The translations under genes were made by a program, and so were the position numbers. Positions 24,865-35,618 of a stretch of DNA of 64,000 nt are shown here, one piece after another. Below the pieces are notes generated by a model. It had not been told where the DNA came from, did not search any database, and saw nothing but the letters and a program-made list of their open reading frames with translations. The stretch spans positions 62,001-126,000 of the forward strand of contig DXMW01000024.1 in the NCBI GenBank assembly GCA_019414045.1. The letters are read 5' to 3'. Numbering within the stretch: the first letter of the stretch is position 1; each line of letters begins with the position of its first letter. Source of the stretch: Collinsella sp. (GTDB lineage Bacteria > Actinomycetota > Coriobacteriia > Coriobacteriales > Coriobacteriaceae).

Positions 24865-24904
24865 AAATAGCCTCCGACTACCCGCGGTCGGAGGCTATTT
24901 TATA
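24865..24904 (+). terminator. Rho-independent terminator of the tig-clpPX region
   Basis: AAATAGCCTCCGAC pairs with GTCGGAGGCTATTT around the short TACCCGCG loop, followed by TATATA. The symmetry would let it act on both strands. Confidence 0.88.
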
Positions 24905-24994
24905 TATGCGCAATAACCCCAACTACCTGTGTTATTCTGTGTGTTTGTTTAAGCCTCAGCGAAGTCCTATCAGACTGAAGTAATCGATACCTAA

Positions 24995-25110
24995 GGGGAG
25001 GAATGTAGGCCCGATTTTCGTAGATTCCGCACGAGCCGAAGACCACTTAATGTGGTCTTCGAGCGAGCCCAGGACTTGACCGAGCAAAAATCGGGCCTAC
25101 ATTCCTCCCC
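24995..25110 (+). repeat. Long inverted repeat with 24-bp perfect arms in the valS leader
   Basis: The arms at 24995-25018 and 25087-25110 are perfect complements (left arm begins GGGGAGGAATGTAGGCCCGA). They enclose 68 bases with a central hairpin GAAGACCAC-TTAAT-GTGGTCTTC (25038-25060). The right arm ends only 20 bases before the valS ATG. No T-box sequence is present, so it is not a known tRNA-sensing leader. It may be a mobile palindromic element, or a leader structure controlling valS. Confidence 0.75.
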
Positions 25111-25130
25111 GGCGGGACAGGGAGAGATAT

Positions 25131-27827
<2,697 letters not shown>

Positions 27828-27880
27828 GCGGTACTGGGGGACGCGGTTTGGGGCTTTGCTCGCTACTGCGAACACCTATT

Positions 27881-27902
27881 CCGCCGTTCTAACGAACGGC
27901 GG
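27881..27902 (+). terminator. GC hairpin after valS
   Basis: CCGCCGTTC pairs with GAACGGCGG around TAAC, 53 bases after the valS stop. There is no T-run, so termination is uncertain; it may protect the mRNA 3' end. Confidence 0.4.
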
Positions 27903-27917
27903 CTGACTCGACGCTGC

Positions 27918-28016
27918 AAACGCCTCTGATGGCCAATCTGCCGTTCAACTTCGGGCGCATGGGCATAAGCCCTATGCGCCCTTGTTTCACGGCACCTTGG
28001 CTCATCAGAGGCGTTT
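27918..28016 (+). repeat. Structured intergenic element, family 1, copy 3 (upstream of folC)
   Basis: The outer arms AAACGCCTCTGATG and CATCAGAGGCGTTT are perfect complements, followed by GCCAA/TTGGC. The middle stem TGCCGT/ACGGCA and the apical hairpin GGGCGCATGGGC-ATAA-GCCCTATGCGCCC follow. The conserved parts ATCT-TGCCGTTCAA and TTTCACGGCA-CCT match the element at 3419, whereas the outer and apical stems are different sequences that still pair. It lies 43 bases before folC. Confidence 0.7.
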
Positions 28017-28058
28017 TCGCTGACTATCCTCAACCTATACTGTTTTATTTTTCTATGA

Positions 28059-29417
28059 ATGGCGGTTCTAAAAATGCCTAAGCGTTCCGGCTTGTATACC
28101 GTTCCTTTTGAGTTTGAGTTGCTTTCGTTTGGTGAGGCTGTGGGGCTTGCTGCTGATACGGGGCGGATTTCTGGGGATGCTGGTCCTTTGCTTGAGACGG
28201 TTGTCGATATGCTCGATGAGTTGGGGCGCCCGGACGAGTACTTTGATTGCATTCAGGTCGCCGGTACCAATGGCAAGACTTCGACCACGCGTTTTTCGGC
28301 TGCCATCCTTCGTGGTGAGGGGTTAAAAACCGCGCTGTATACGTCGCCGCAGCTGGTGCGTTATCCCGAGCGCATGGAGGTCGATGGGCGCGTTGTGAGT
28401 GACGAGGCCTTTGCCCGTGGCGTTTCTGCCGCTGTTGAGGCGGGACGTCGGGTGAATGCGCACCGTGTGGCGGCGGGGGAGCGCGCCTATACCATTACTC
28501 CGTTTGACCTGCTGACGGCCGCCGCACTTGTGGTGTTTGCCGAGGCCGCGGTGGATGTTGCCGTGCTCGAGGTTGGCATGGGCGGTCGTTGGGACGCCAC
28601 GAGTGCGACCGATCCCGTCGCCGTTGCCATTACGGGTATTGGGCTCGATCACACACGTATTTTGGGCGATACGCTCGAGGCCATTGCGGGTGAGAAGGCT
28701 GCGGTCATTAAGCCCGGACGCCTGGTTGTTCTGGGCGAGGGCACGCATGAGGCAAGTGTTCAGCGCGTGATGGATGCCCGTTGCCGCGAATGCGGTGTGG
28801 TGCCGCTCGTGGTGAGCCATGTCACGACTAAGGTGCCGGCGCATGTGGGCGACACGGTTGAGTTCAGCTGCACCACGCCGCGTGCGATCTATACGTCGAG
28901 TATGGTCAAGCCGGCATATCAGCCGCAGAATGCTGCGTGCGCGATTATGCTGTGCGAGGGGTATCTGGGTCACGAGCTCGATCATGACAAGCTCGATGCG
29001 TCGCTTATGGGCTGCCCCACGCCGGGACGATTTGATGTGCTGGGAACTGATCCGCTCAAGTTGATTGATGCCTGCCATAACCCTCAGAGCTGCGAGAACT
29101 TTGTGAGCGCGCTGGACGAGATCGATCCCTGCGTAGAGGATCGCCCCACGCTGCTGTGCGCCGCGCTGGCCGACAAGGATGTGGCGGGTATCGTTGACGT
29201 TTTGGTTCCGGCGTTCCCCCGCGTGGTCGTGACCCAGACCGATTCCGATCGCGCCCTGCCGGCGGAGGAACTTGCGGCCCTTGTGGACGCCGATAAGCTC
29301 GTGGGCGTGTACGCGAGCGTGCCCGAGGCCCTCGCGGCCCTCGATGCCGCAGACGAGCCCTTTGTTGCCGCCGGCACTATCACCCTAGCCGGCGAAGTAG
29401 CCGGCCTGCTGCGCTAA
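28059..29417 (+). CDS. folC: Folylpolyglutamate synthase / dihydrofolate synthase family protein
   Basis: This Mur-ligase-fold enzyme of 452 residues adds glutamate to folates. The P-loop is QVAGTNGKTSTTRFSA (about residues 66-81). The folate/Mg segment LEVGMGGRWDATSATDP, ITGIGLDHTRILGDT and IKPGRLVVLGEG follow in order. DACHNPQSCENFV marks the C-terminal domain. The start is not certain. ATG 28059 is used; ATG 28071 (MPKRSGLY) is equally plausible and neither has a clear ribosome site. The codon use is less biased than in valS. Confidence 0.9.
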   Translation: MAVLKMPKRSGLYTVPFEFELLSFGEAVGLAADTGRISGDAGPLLETVVDMLDELGRPDEYFDCIQVAGTNGKTSTTRFSAAILRGEGLKTALYTSPQLVRYPERMEVDGRVVSDEAFARGVSAAVEAGRRVNAHRVAAGERAYTITPFDLLTAAALVVFAEAAVDVAVLEVGMGGRWDATSATDPVAVAITGIGLDHTRILGDTLEAIAGEKAAVIKPGRLVVLGEGTHEASVQRVMDARCRECGVVPLVVSHVTTKVPAHVGDTVEFSCTTPRAIYTSSMVKPAYQPQNAACAIMLCEGYLGHELDHDKLDASLMGCPTPGRFDVLGTDPLKLIDACHNPQSCENFVSALDEIDPCVEDRPTLLCAALADKDVAGIVDVLVPAFPRVVVTQTDSDRALPAEELAALVDADKLVGVYASVPEALAALDAADEPFVAAGTITLAGEVAGLLR

Positions 29418-29431
29418 CCCATCCCCTCATC

Positions 29432-29498
29432 AGTTGCGGTGAAATACGGACTGTTTTACAAGCCAGAAGCCTCAAACAATCCGTATATCACCGCAACT
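29432..29498 (+). repeat. Long hairpin repeat, family 3, copy 2
   Basis: The left arm starts AGTTGCGGTGAAATACGGAC and the right arm ends GTATATCACCGCAACT. About 23 of 25 positions pair. Relative to copy 1 the inner stem is CGGAC/(A)TCCG instead of GGGAC/GTCCC, so pairing is largely kept. It lies 15 bases after folC. Confidence 0.75.
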
Positions 29499-29560
29499 CA
29501 AAAGCAGTCAATTTGGGACGGGGCTTTTTGGCTGCCCTGTGCCCCGAGTTGACTCGCTCG

Positions 29561-29718
29561 CCACGAAATGGGCCTATCTACTACGTCTGACCGACTACCC
29601 TCGAGCACACGGAACATCGCGAAATCAAAACCGCAGATAGATGGCTTGCGGATTTTGCGAAAAGTCGGTTATGGTCGACCCGTGCGGGTTAAACGTAGTA
29701 GATAGGCCGTTTTTGTGG
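29561..29718 (+). repeat. Core-type structured element, family 5, copy 1
   Basis: The arms GGCCTATCTACTACGT (29571-29586) and ACGTAGTAGATAGGCC (29693-29708) are perfect complements. Weaker pairing continues outward (CCACGAAATG with GTTTTTGTGG). The interior holds a 33-base core that begins ATCGCGAAATCAAAACCGCA (29616-29648). It can fold with the following GCGGATTTTGCG. The same core recurs at 31053 within entirely different arms. No gene is seen in 29418-29767. Confidence 0.72.
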
Positions 29719-29767
29719 CGAAGCCTTGGCAGGATGCGGCAAAGGGGTTGTCCCTTTGCCGCATTGC

Positions 29768-30856
29768 CTAGTCTAGGCGGAGCGGATCGTGGGGGTAGGC
29801 GTTGAGAATCTCGACGCCGTTCTCGGTCACCAGGGCCAGGTCCTCGATGCGGACGCCGGTGCGGCCGGGGAGGTAGATGCCCGGTTCGATGGAGAACGTC
29901 ATGCCAGGCTCTACGACTTGATCGTTGACGAGCGAGACGTCGCCCGGCTCGTGGTCCTGCAGGCCGATCGAGTGTCCCAGGCGATGTGTAAAGTACTGCC
30001 CATAGCCCGCATCCTCAATCACGTCGCGCGCGGCACGGTCCAGGTCACACATGCGCGCGCCCGGTGCGATGAGCGCCTCGGCGGCCTCGTTGGCGCGGCG
30101 CACGATGTCGTAGATGCGTTCGGTCTCCTCGTCCGGCTCGCCCCAAAAGAACGTGCGCGTCATGTCCGAGCAGTAGTTGCGACGGCGTCCGCCAATGTCG
30201 AACAGCACTACGTCGCCGCGCTTGAGCACGGTGTCGTCGGGCTCGTGGTGCGGGTCGCCGGCGTTAGCACCAAAGCTCACGATGGGCGGAAAGCTAAAGC
30301 CCTCGCAGCCGTGCTTGCGATACAGGCCGAGCATCTGGTCGGCAATCTCGCGCTCCGTCACGCCTTCGTGGACGAGCTTGATGGCGTCGGCCATCACGGC
30401 GTCGTTAGCGGCCGAGGACGCGCGCATGAGCTCCTGTTCGGCGTCATCCTTGTGGGTGCGCGCGGCGGTGACGGCAAAGTCGCCCAGGAAAAACTCGCTG
30501 GCGGCGTGGCGCTCCATAAGTGGCATCAAAAAGCCGGAACGCATGACGGTGTCGATGCCGAGCGGTTTGTTCGGATCGACCTCGCGAACGATGGCGTCGG
30601 CCACGACGTCAGTATCGGTGTGATAGGCCACGCGGGCATTGTCGTACTCGGGCAGCTGATGCAGCGCGTTGACCAAGATCACAGGTTCGCTATCGCGTGC
30701 GAGCAGCACGCCGCAAAAACGCTCGAACATATCGGCATAAAAACCGGTCAGATAGTAAATCGACCACGGGTCGTTTACGAGCAGCTGTGCGCCGGGGTGC
30801 TGAGCCTCGAGCGCATCAAGCACGTGCGCCACACGCTGGTCATCGACATGTGCCAT
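29768..30856 (-). CDS. M24-family Xaa-Pro aminopeptidase/dipeptidase
   Basis: The 362-residue cytosolic metallopeptidase removes residues next to proline. The creatinase-like N-terminal domain (about 1-125) includes NDPWSIYYLTGFYADMFERF. The catalytic pita-bread domain carries all five metal ligands: FDIGGRRRNYCSDMTRTFF (two Asp), THRLGHSIGLQDHEPG (His), SIEPGIYLPGRTG (Glu) and VRIEDLALVTENG (Glu). The start at 30856 (ATG on the minus strand) is preceded by AAAGGATG. It is monocistronic and convergent with folC. Confidence 0.9.
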   Translation of the reverse strand: MAHVDDQRVAHVLDALEAQHPGAQLLVNDPWSIYYLTGFYADMFERFCGVLLARDSEPVILVNALHQLPEYDNARVAYHTDTDVVADAIVREVDPNKPLGIDTVMRSGFLMPLMERHAASEFFLGDFAVTAARTHKDDAEQELMRASSAANDAVMADAIKLVHEGVTEREIADQMLGLYRKHGCEGFSFPPIVSFGANAGDPHHEPDDTVLKRGDVVLFDIGGRRRNYCSDMTRTFFWGEPDEETERIYDIVRRANEAAEALIAPGARMCDLDRAARDVIEDAGYGQYFTHRLGHSIGLQDHEPGDVSLVNDQVVEPGMTFSIEPGIYLPGRTGVRIEDLALVTENGVEILNAYPHDPLRLD

Positions 30857-31003
30857 GAAACATCCTTTCGCTAGGGTGCCACCATGGTATCCCCAATGCC
30901 AGGGTAGTCAATTTGCGACGGGGCTATTTTGGCTGCATCAAACATGCGGAATGATAGGTAAAAGAAGTCATAAGAGGTTCGTCCCGAATTAGCTGCTTTC
31001 AAA

Positions 31004-31149
31004 ACTATGGCGGATTACGGGGCTGGACCTGTATTACTTGACCATGGCAAAAATCGCGAAATTAAAACCGCATGTAGATGGCTTGTCAAAAATTGAAAAT
31101 GGCCGGTATGGATGGGGGTCTCCGAATCAGCCCCGTAATCCGGCATAGT
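31004..31149 (+). repeat. Core-type structured element, family 5, copy 2
   Basis: The arm at 31004-31025 (ACTATGGCGGATTACGGGGC and TG) pairs with 31128-31149 with a single mismatch. The arms share no sequence with those of copy 1. The interior core at 31053-31085 begins ATCGCGAAATTAAAACCGCA and matches copy 1 at 30 of 33 positions, including TAGATGGCTTG. The rest of 30857-31309 holds only this element and a family 3 copy; no gene is seen. Confidence 0.72.
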
Positions 31150-31198
31150 ATTGAAATGACACTAAAGTAGGCACAAGCTAAATACCGATTCCAAGGAT

Positions 31199-31265
31199 AG
31201 TTGCGGTGGAATAGTTCCTAGATGCCGGGGTTTTGGCGGAAATCAGGAACTATTTCATCGCAACT
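31199..31265 (+). repeat. Long hairpin repeat, family 3, copy 3
   Basis: AGTTGCGGTGGAATAGTTCC pairs with GGAACTATTTCATCGCAACT. The two differences from perfect pairing are both G:U wobbles. The inner stem (AGTTCCT/AGGAACT) is unlike copies 1 and 2, yet it is self-complementary. Confidence 0.75.
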
Positions 31266-31309
31266 GAGGAGGGCAGGGTGGATGGCAGGGTAGCTTAAAG
31301 AGCCCGTCC

Positions 31310-31720
31310 CTAATTAGCTACTTGGGCTCGGTCGATGTCCATGCTGGCGATTAGGTTGATGTTGGTGTTTAGGAGGTTCTCTAGCACGACGTCGCCCATG
31401 CGGATGGGGGCGTTGACGACTAGGTCTCGGATGAGGTTCATGGCTTGGGCGTGGAGTGCCAGCGGGATGGCCTCGGCCGTGCGCACGGGCAGCAACGCCT
31501 CGCCGCCTCCGGATACGGCCACGGTGGTGGTGAGTACGCGCATGGGGCAGGTGAGCTCCTGGTGTGCGAACTTATCACCACGCGGGCAGCTGTTGCCGGT
31601 CACGGAGCGCACTTCTGCCACGGTGCCGTCTGCGTCACGCTCTACCTCTACGGTCAGAAGGCACTCGGATGGGCAGGTCGTGCAGTTGAACTGCAGCGTT
31701 TCGATCACGTTATCGCTCAT
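31310..31720 (-). CDS. DUF1667 domain protein of a GlpA-like operon
   Basis: The 136-residue protein has the cysteine pattern of DUF1667: CTTCPSECLLTVEV, GNSCPRGDKFAHQE and LTCPMRVLTTTV. The cysteines probably bind an Fe-S centre, making it the small electron-transfer subunit of the complex with the two upstream flavoproteins. It is the last gene of the operon and starts 3 bases after the previous stop. The reaction is inferred from context (anaerobic glycerol-3-phosphate-type oxidation). Confidence 0.85.
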   Translation of the reverse strand: MSDNVIETLQFNCTTCPSECLLTVEVERDADGTVAEVRSVTGNSCPRGDKFAHQELTCPMRVLTTTVAVSGGGEALLPVRTAEAIPLALHAQAMNLIRDLVVNAPIRMGDVVLENLLNTNINLIASMDIDRAQVAN

Positions 31721-31723
31721 AGT

Positions 31724-33097
31724 TTATGCCTCCTCAACAGGGTCGACGGACAGGACAATTTCGCCGGCACCCAGGTCGAGTGCGCGCTGGATCACCTTTG
31801 CCGGTAGCGGGAAACTCTCCATAACGCTCGGCTTAAACGCGCGGACCTTGCCGGCGAACAGTTCCTCGCCGTCGGCCAAGATCCTCACGCAGGCGGCATC
31901 GACCGGTTGGCGCACGCGGAAGTTGAGTTTGGTGAGCGCCACGGCCGTAATGCGTCCCGGCAGCGCGTAGCCCGCGATGCCGGCGGGGGAGACCGTGAGC
32001 TCGCAGCCTGTGCCCGCAGCGCACGCCTCGGCGCCGCCCAACGCCCACGCCGCCGCTGCCACACCGGCGCGCTCGGACTCGGTCGTCACGTTGTCGGCTA
32101 GGTCGTGCACATGCAGCACATTGCCGCAGGCAAAGATGCCCAGCACGCCCGTCTGCAGGCTCTGGTCCACCACTGGGCCGCGCGTGCGCGGGTCAAGTTC
32201 AACGCCCGCGGCAACCGAAAGCTCGTTCTCGGGTATCAGACCCACCGAAAGCAGTAGCGTGTCGCACGGAACAACGCGCTCGGTCCCCGGAATGGGCGCC
32301 AGGCTCTCGTCGACTTGGCTCACCTCGACGGCCTCCACGCGATCGTGTCCGATCACACGCGTGACGGTGGTGGACAGGTGCAGCGGAATGCCAAAGTCGT
32401 CAAGGCAGTTCTTGACGTTGCGGCGCAGACCGTTGGCGTACGGCATGAGCTCGTACACGCCCTCGACGGAAATCCCCTCGAGCGTGCAGCGACGTGCCAT
32501 GATGAGCCCGATGTCACCCGAGCCCAAAATGACGGCGTGCGAGCCGGGTTTGAGGTTTTCGATATTGATGTATCGCTGCGCCAGGCCGGCCGTAAACACG
32601 CCGGCGGGGCGGCTGCCGGGGATCTTGATCTCGCTGCGCGTGCGCTCGCGGCACCCCATAGCAAGGACGACCGCGCGTCCGGTGAGTTGCAGCATGCCGG
32701 CGGGGCTCATGAGCGTGACGGTATGGGTGACGCCATCTTCTGCGCTCTCGTCTGCACCCGACGCGCACTCGCCCGAATCAATCCCAATCACCATACTGTC
32801 CAGGAACAGCGTAATGTCGGTCTCGCGCACCTGATCGATAAAGCGCTGCGCGTACTCGGGACCGGTGAGTTCCTGTTTAAAGTGCGACAGGCCAAAGCCG
32901 GGGTGGATGCACTGGCGGAGGATTCCGCCCAGGTGCTGCTCGCGCTCCACGATGGCCACGCGCGCTCCGGCCTTATGCGCGGCCAGCGCAGCCGCCATGC
33001 CGGCAGGTCCGCCGCCGATAACGACCACGTCGAAGGCTTGCGTTTGTACGTCTTCTACGATACCGCAATCAATCGCGCTCGATTTGAACTCCGCCAT
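31724..33097 (-). CDS. NAD(P)/FAD-dependent oxidoreductase of a GlpA-like operon
   Basis: A 457-residue two-dinucleotide-fold flavoprotein. The FAD motif is DVVVIGGGPAGMAAALAAHKAGARV, shown here as GGGPAGMAAA at about residue 28. The NAD(P) motif is AVILGSGDIGLIMARR at about 185. The cluster LGGILRQCIHPGFG resembles disulfide-reductase-like subunits of glycerol-3-phosphate operons. FACGNVLHVHDLAD marks the second FAD contact. It is the middle gene between a GlpA-like dehydrogenase and the DUF1667 protein, 1-3 bases from each, and likely moves electrons between them. Confidence 0.85.
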   Translation of the reverse strand: MAEFKSSAIDCGIVEDVQTQAFDVVVIGGGPAGMAAALAAHKAGARVAIVEREQHLGGILRQCIHPGFGLSHFKQELTGPEYAQRFIDQVRETDITLFLDSMVIGIDSGECASGADESAEDGVTHTVTLMSPAGMLQLTGRAVVLAMGCRERTRSEIKIPGSRPAGVFTAGLAQRYINIENLKPGSHAVILGSGDIGLIMARRCTLEGISVEGVYELMPYANGLRRNVKNCLDDFGIPLHLSTTVTRVIGHDRVEAVEVSQVDESLAPIPGTERVVPCDTLLLSVGLIPENELSVAAGVELDPRTRGPVVDQSLQTGVLGIFACGNVLHVHDLADNVTTESERAGVAAAAWALGGAEACAAGTGCELTVSPAGIAGYALPGRITAVALTKLNFRVRQPVDAACVRILADGEELFAGKVRAFKPSVMESFPLPAKVIQRALDLGAGEIVLSVDPVEEA

Positions 33098-33098
33098 C

Positions 33099-34553
33099 CT
33101 ATCGCACCCCCTTCAAAGGTCCCTCAACCAGCCAGGAGCTATCGTCCTCCAGCAAAACCTCGCTGGGGTCGCAGTCCAGCTCTCGGGCAAGAATCGCCAC
33201 CACACGGCTCTGGCAAAAGCCGCTCTGACACCGACCCATGCCGGCACGGCAGCGTCGCTTGACGCCCTCGAGCGAAACCGCGCCCGGGCGGCGTCTGATC
33301 GCGGCCACAATCTCGGCCTCGGGCACCGTCTCGCAACGGCAGACGATCTGCCCCCACGCGGGATCGGACTCGATCAGCTCCTCCTTGCGCGCCAGCGGTG
33401 CACGGTCAAAGTCGTCCGGCGCGCGGCGAATTGGGTTCCAGTCCGCCCGCTCGTGCAGCTCCACGCCCGCCTCACGCATCACAAGCTCCATGCGCTCGGC
33501 AATGGCCGGCGCGCTTGCGACGCCCGGCGACTGAATGCCCGCCGCCTGGAACAGCCCCGGCACCACGGCCGACTGTCCAATAAAGAAGTCGTTCGTTCCC
33601 TGAATGACCGGACGCCCGCCGGCAAATGCGCGCACCACGCGGCGCGTATCCAGATCGGGCACCAGCTTGCGCGCACCGGTCAGCAGCGCGTTCACATCGC
33701 TCGCATAGGTCTGCGTGTCGCCCGGCTCGCGTACAGCGGCGGTTGCGGTGATCACGGTGTTGCCGTGCACGGTGCCCGTCACGATAACGCCCTTCGACAC
33801 CGGCGTCGGCACGGGGTAGAGCGGCATGAGCGTGCGCGGCTCCTTGTCCAGCACCACGATGTTGCCCTGACGCCAGACCATCTGGAACTCCTCGGCGCCC
33901 GCCATATGCGAGATGACGGCGGCGCCGTTGCCCGCGGCGTTGATCAGGTAGCGGCAGCGCACGTTGCCAGCGGGGGTCGCCAGCGTAAAGCGCGCGTCGT
34001 CGCCCGAGCCCGCGACTTCAATCGCCTCCACCGGGGCGGAGCGCATAAATGTCACCCCGTTGGCCACGGCGTTTTCCAGCGCGGCGATGGCAACCTCAAA
34101 CGGGTCGACAAATCCAGTCGAGGGGCACCACAGCGCGCACGTTGCATCGGCACTGGCGCGCGGCTCTAATTCGTGGATGCGGTCGGGTCCGACGATCGAC
34201 AGCTCGGGCACACCGTTGACATGGCCGTTGCACAGCAGCTGCTCCAGATGCGCGCGGTCCTCGTCGTTAAAGCCCAATACCATCGACCCGGTGCGGCAGA
34301 ACAGAAAGCCCAGCTCCTGCGCCCACGCACCGTACAACTCGCAACCACGAGCGTTGATCTGCGCCTTAACCGTGCCCGGTGCCGGATCGTAGCCGGCGTG
34401 CACCAGGCCGCCGTTGGCCTTCGACGCGCCCAGCGCAATATCGTTAGCCGCCTCGATCACGCAAATGGACAGTTCAAATCGCGCGAGCTGCCGCGCGATG
34501 GCGCATCCCGTGATGCCCGCGCCGACAATCGCGATATCAAACGTTTCTGCCAC
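33099..34553 (-). CDS. GlpA-like FAD-dependent oxidoreductase with BFD-type [2Fe-2S] domain
   Basis: The 484-residue protein starts with a DAO-type FAD fold (IAIVGAGITGCAIARQLARF) and has KANGGLVHAGYDPAPG and AAGIQSPGVASAPAIAERM, as in anaerobic glycerol-3-phosphate dehydrogenases. The C-terminal 90 residues carry a BFD-like 2Fe-2S domain with CRCETVPEAEIVAAI and CRAGMGRCQSGFC. First gene of the three-gene operon. The likely substrate is glycerol-3-phosphate; no glpK or glpF is in the window, so another 2-hydroxy acid is possible. Confidence 0.82.
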   Translation of the reverse strand: MAETFDIAIVGAGITGCAIARQLARFELSICVIEAANDIALGASKANGGLVHAGYDPAPGTVKAQINARGCELYGAWAQELGFLFCRTGSMVLGFNDEDRAHLEQLLCNGHVNGVPELSIVGPDRIHELEPRASADATCALWCPSTGFVDPFEVAIAALENAVANGVTFMRSAPVEAIEVAGSGDDARFTLATPAGNVRCRYLINAAGNGAAVISHMAGAEEFQMVWRQGNIVVLDKEPRTLMPLYPVPTPVSKGVIVTGTVHGNTVITATAAVREPGDTQTYASDVNALLTGARKLVPDLDTRRVVRAFAGGRPVIQGTNDFFIGQSAVVPGLFQAAGIQSPGVASAPAIAERMELVMREAGVELHERADWNPIRRAPDDFDRAPLARKEELIESDPAWGQIVCRCETVPEAEIVAAIRRRPGAVSLEGVKRRCRAGMGRCQSGFCQSRVVAILARELDCDPSEVLLEDDSSWLVEGPLKGVR

Positions 34554-34720
34554 AGTGCCTCCCAGACGAGTTGACAGGCTGTCAATAAGAACATCCTACG
34601 GTCTACACACCCCCAGCAGGGCGGCAATGCGGCGAACAGCCCCGCAACACCCGCCAACGGCAGGTGAGGGGAGACCCCGGCAACGTTGACAACCTCGTCT
34701 ACCGACAACTACGGCAACCG

Positions 34721-34862
34721 TTTGTCTCGATCTGTAACAGTCAGGCGAGGATTTGGGCTCCAGATGTTACAGATTGAGACATTTGCCATGCGGGCCCTCC
34801 GTTTGTCTCGATCTGCAACATCTAGACCCGGATTCCGCTCCCACCTGTTACAGATTGAGATG
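34721..34862 (+). repeat. Two tandem hairpin repeats, family 6
   Basis: Unit 1 has GTCTCGATCTGTAACA (34724-34739) paired with TGTTACAGATTGAGAC (34765-34780). Unit 2 has GTCTCGATCTGCAACA (34805-34820) paired with TGTTACAGATTGAGA (34846-34860). The loops are 25 bases and share GGATT-GCTCC. The units are about 80 bases apart and otherwise unlike. No gene is seen in 34554-34960 apart from these repeats and the downstream promoter. Confidence 0.8.
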
Positions 34863-34960
34863 TTTGTGTCCGCGCCAGCCCCGTACCTAGCCGTAGTCCC
34901 ATATAAACAAACCCAGTGGTAAACTTGACCGGACTGTTAATATTCCGAAAGGTACCCGTA

Positions 34961-35392
34961 ATGTCCAAGTACATCTCCGAGCTCATGTCGCCGCAGCTTA
35001 TGGGCGTCGTCTATGCCTTCGTTGGCTTTATCGTCGCCCTGTATGTGCTGTCGGTCGTCTATGTGTTCATCGACGCTCGCCGCCGCGGCGCCAGCGCCTA
35101 CGTGGCATGGGGCATCATCGCCCTCATCCCGTTTGTAGGCCTCATTGCCTACCTGGTCCTGCGTCCGCACTCCTACGCGTCCGACCGCGAGGAGCAGGAG
35201 CTGGACATGGCCCTGCGCGAGCGCCAGCTTGCCCAGTACGGCACCTGCCCGCAGTGCGGTGCGCCCATCGAGAAGGACTTCGTCGTCTGCCCGGTTTGCG
35301 ATACCCAGGTTCGCAACGTCTGCCCCAGCTGCCATCGCCCGCTCGACGCGCACTGGAAGGTCTGCCCCTACTGCCGAACTCGCATCCAGTAA
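34961..35392 (+). CDS. Small membrane protein with double zinc ribbon
   Basis: The 143-residue protein has two hydrophobic segments (about 10-35 and 48-70, the second of PLDc_N type, AWGIIALIPFVGLIAYLVLRP). A cytosolic part follows with paired cysteines: CPQCGAPIEKDFVVCPVC and CPSCHRPLDAHWKVCPYC. The four CxxC pairs form a double zinc ribbon. ATG 34961 follows GAAAGG. No function is known; such proteins often sit near translation genes. thrS follows after a terminator. Confidence 0.75.
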   Translation: MSKYISELMSPQLMGVVYAFVGFIVALYVLSVVYVFIDARRRGASAYVAWGIIALIPFVGLIAYLVLRPHSYASDREEQELDMALRERQLAQYGTCPQCGAPIEKDFVVCPVCDTQVRNVCPSCHRPLDAHWKVCPYCRTRIQ

Positions 35393-35489
35393 CGCATCCA
35401 TCGCCGGGCCGGCCGCAAGTCCCGGGCACGCCGCAAGCCACGCGCGCCCCACAGCCCCGCCCCACACGATGAAGCATGCGTAGAAAATC

Positions 35490-35524
35490 GCCCGCCGTGC
35501 CATTAAGGTGCGGCGGGCGCTTGT
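35490..35524 (+). terminator. Terminator between the zinc-ribbon gene and thrS
   Basis: GCCCGCCGTGCC pairs with GGTGCGGCGGGC (two G:U pairs) around ATTAA, followed by GCTTGT. The T-run is short. Confidence 0.6.
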
Positions 35525-35618
35525 ATACCAAGGCAACCTGCCTATAATGATGCAAGTCAAAAACGCCGAGCGCATCGCACACACTTGCATCAGGCATCCG
35601 AGAGGAGAAAACATACCC

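Noticed and set aside
24905..25130. T-box riboswitch in the valS leader (also considered for thrS at 35525-35618)
   Set aside because: No T-box sequence of the AGGGTGGNACCGCG type and no specifier loop were found. The structure in the valS leader is a plain inverted repeat.
27903..28058. Folate riboswitch upstream of folC
   Set aside because: The element pairs like the intergenic elements at 3419 and 4720 and does not match the known tetrahydrofolate riboswitch. Other copies sit beside genes unrelated to folate.
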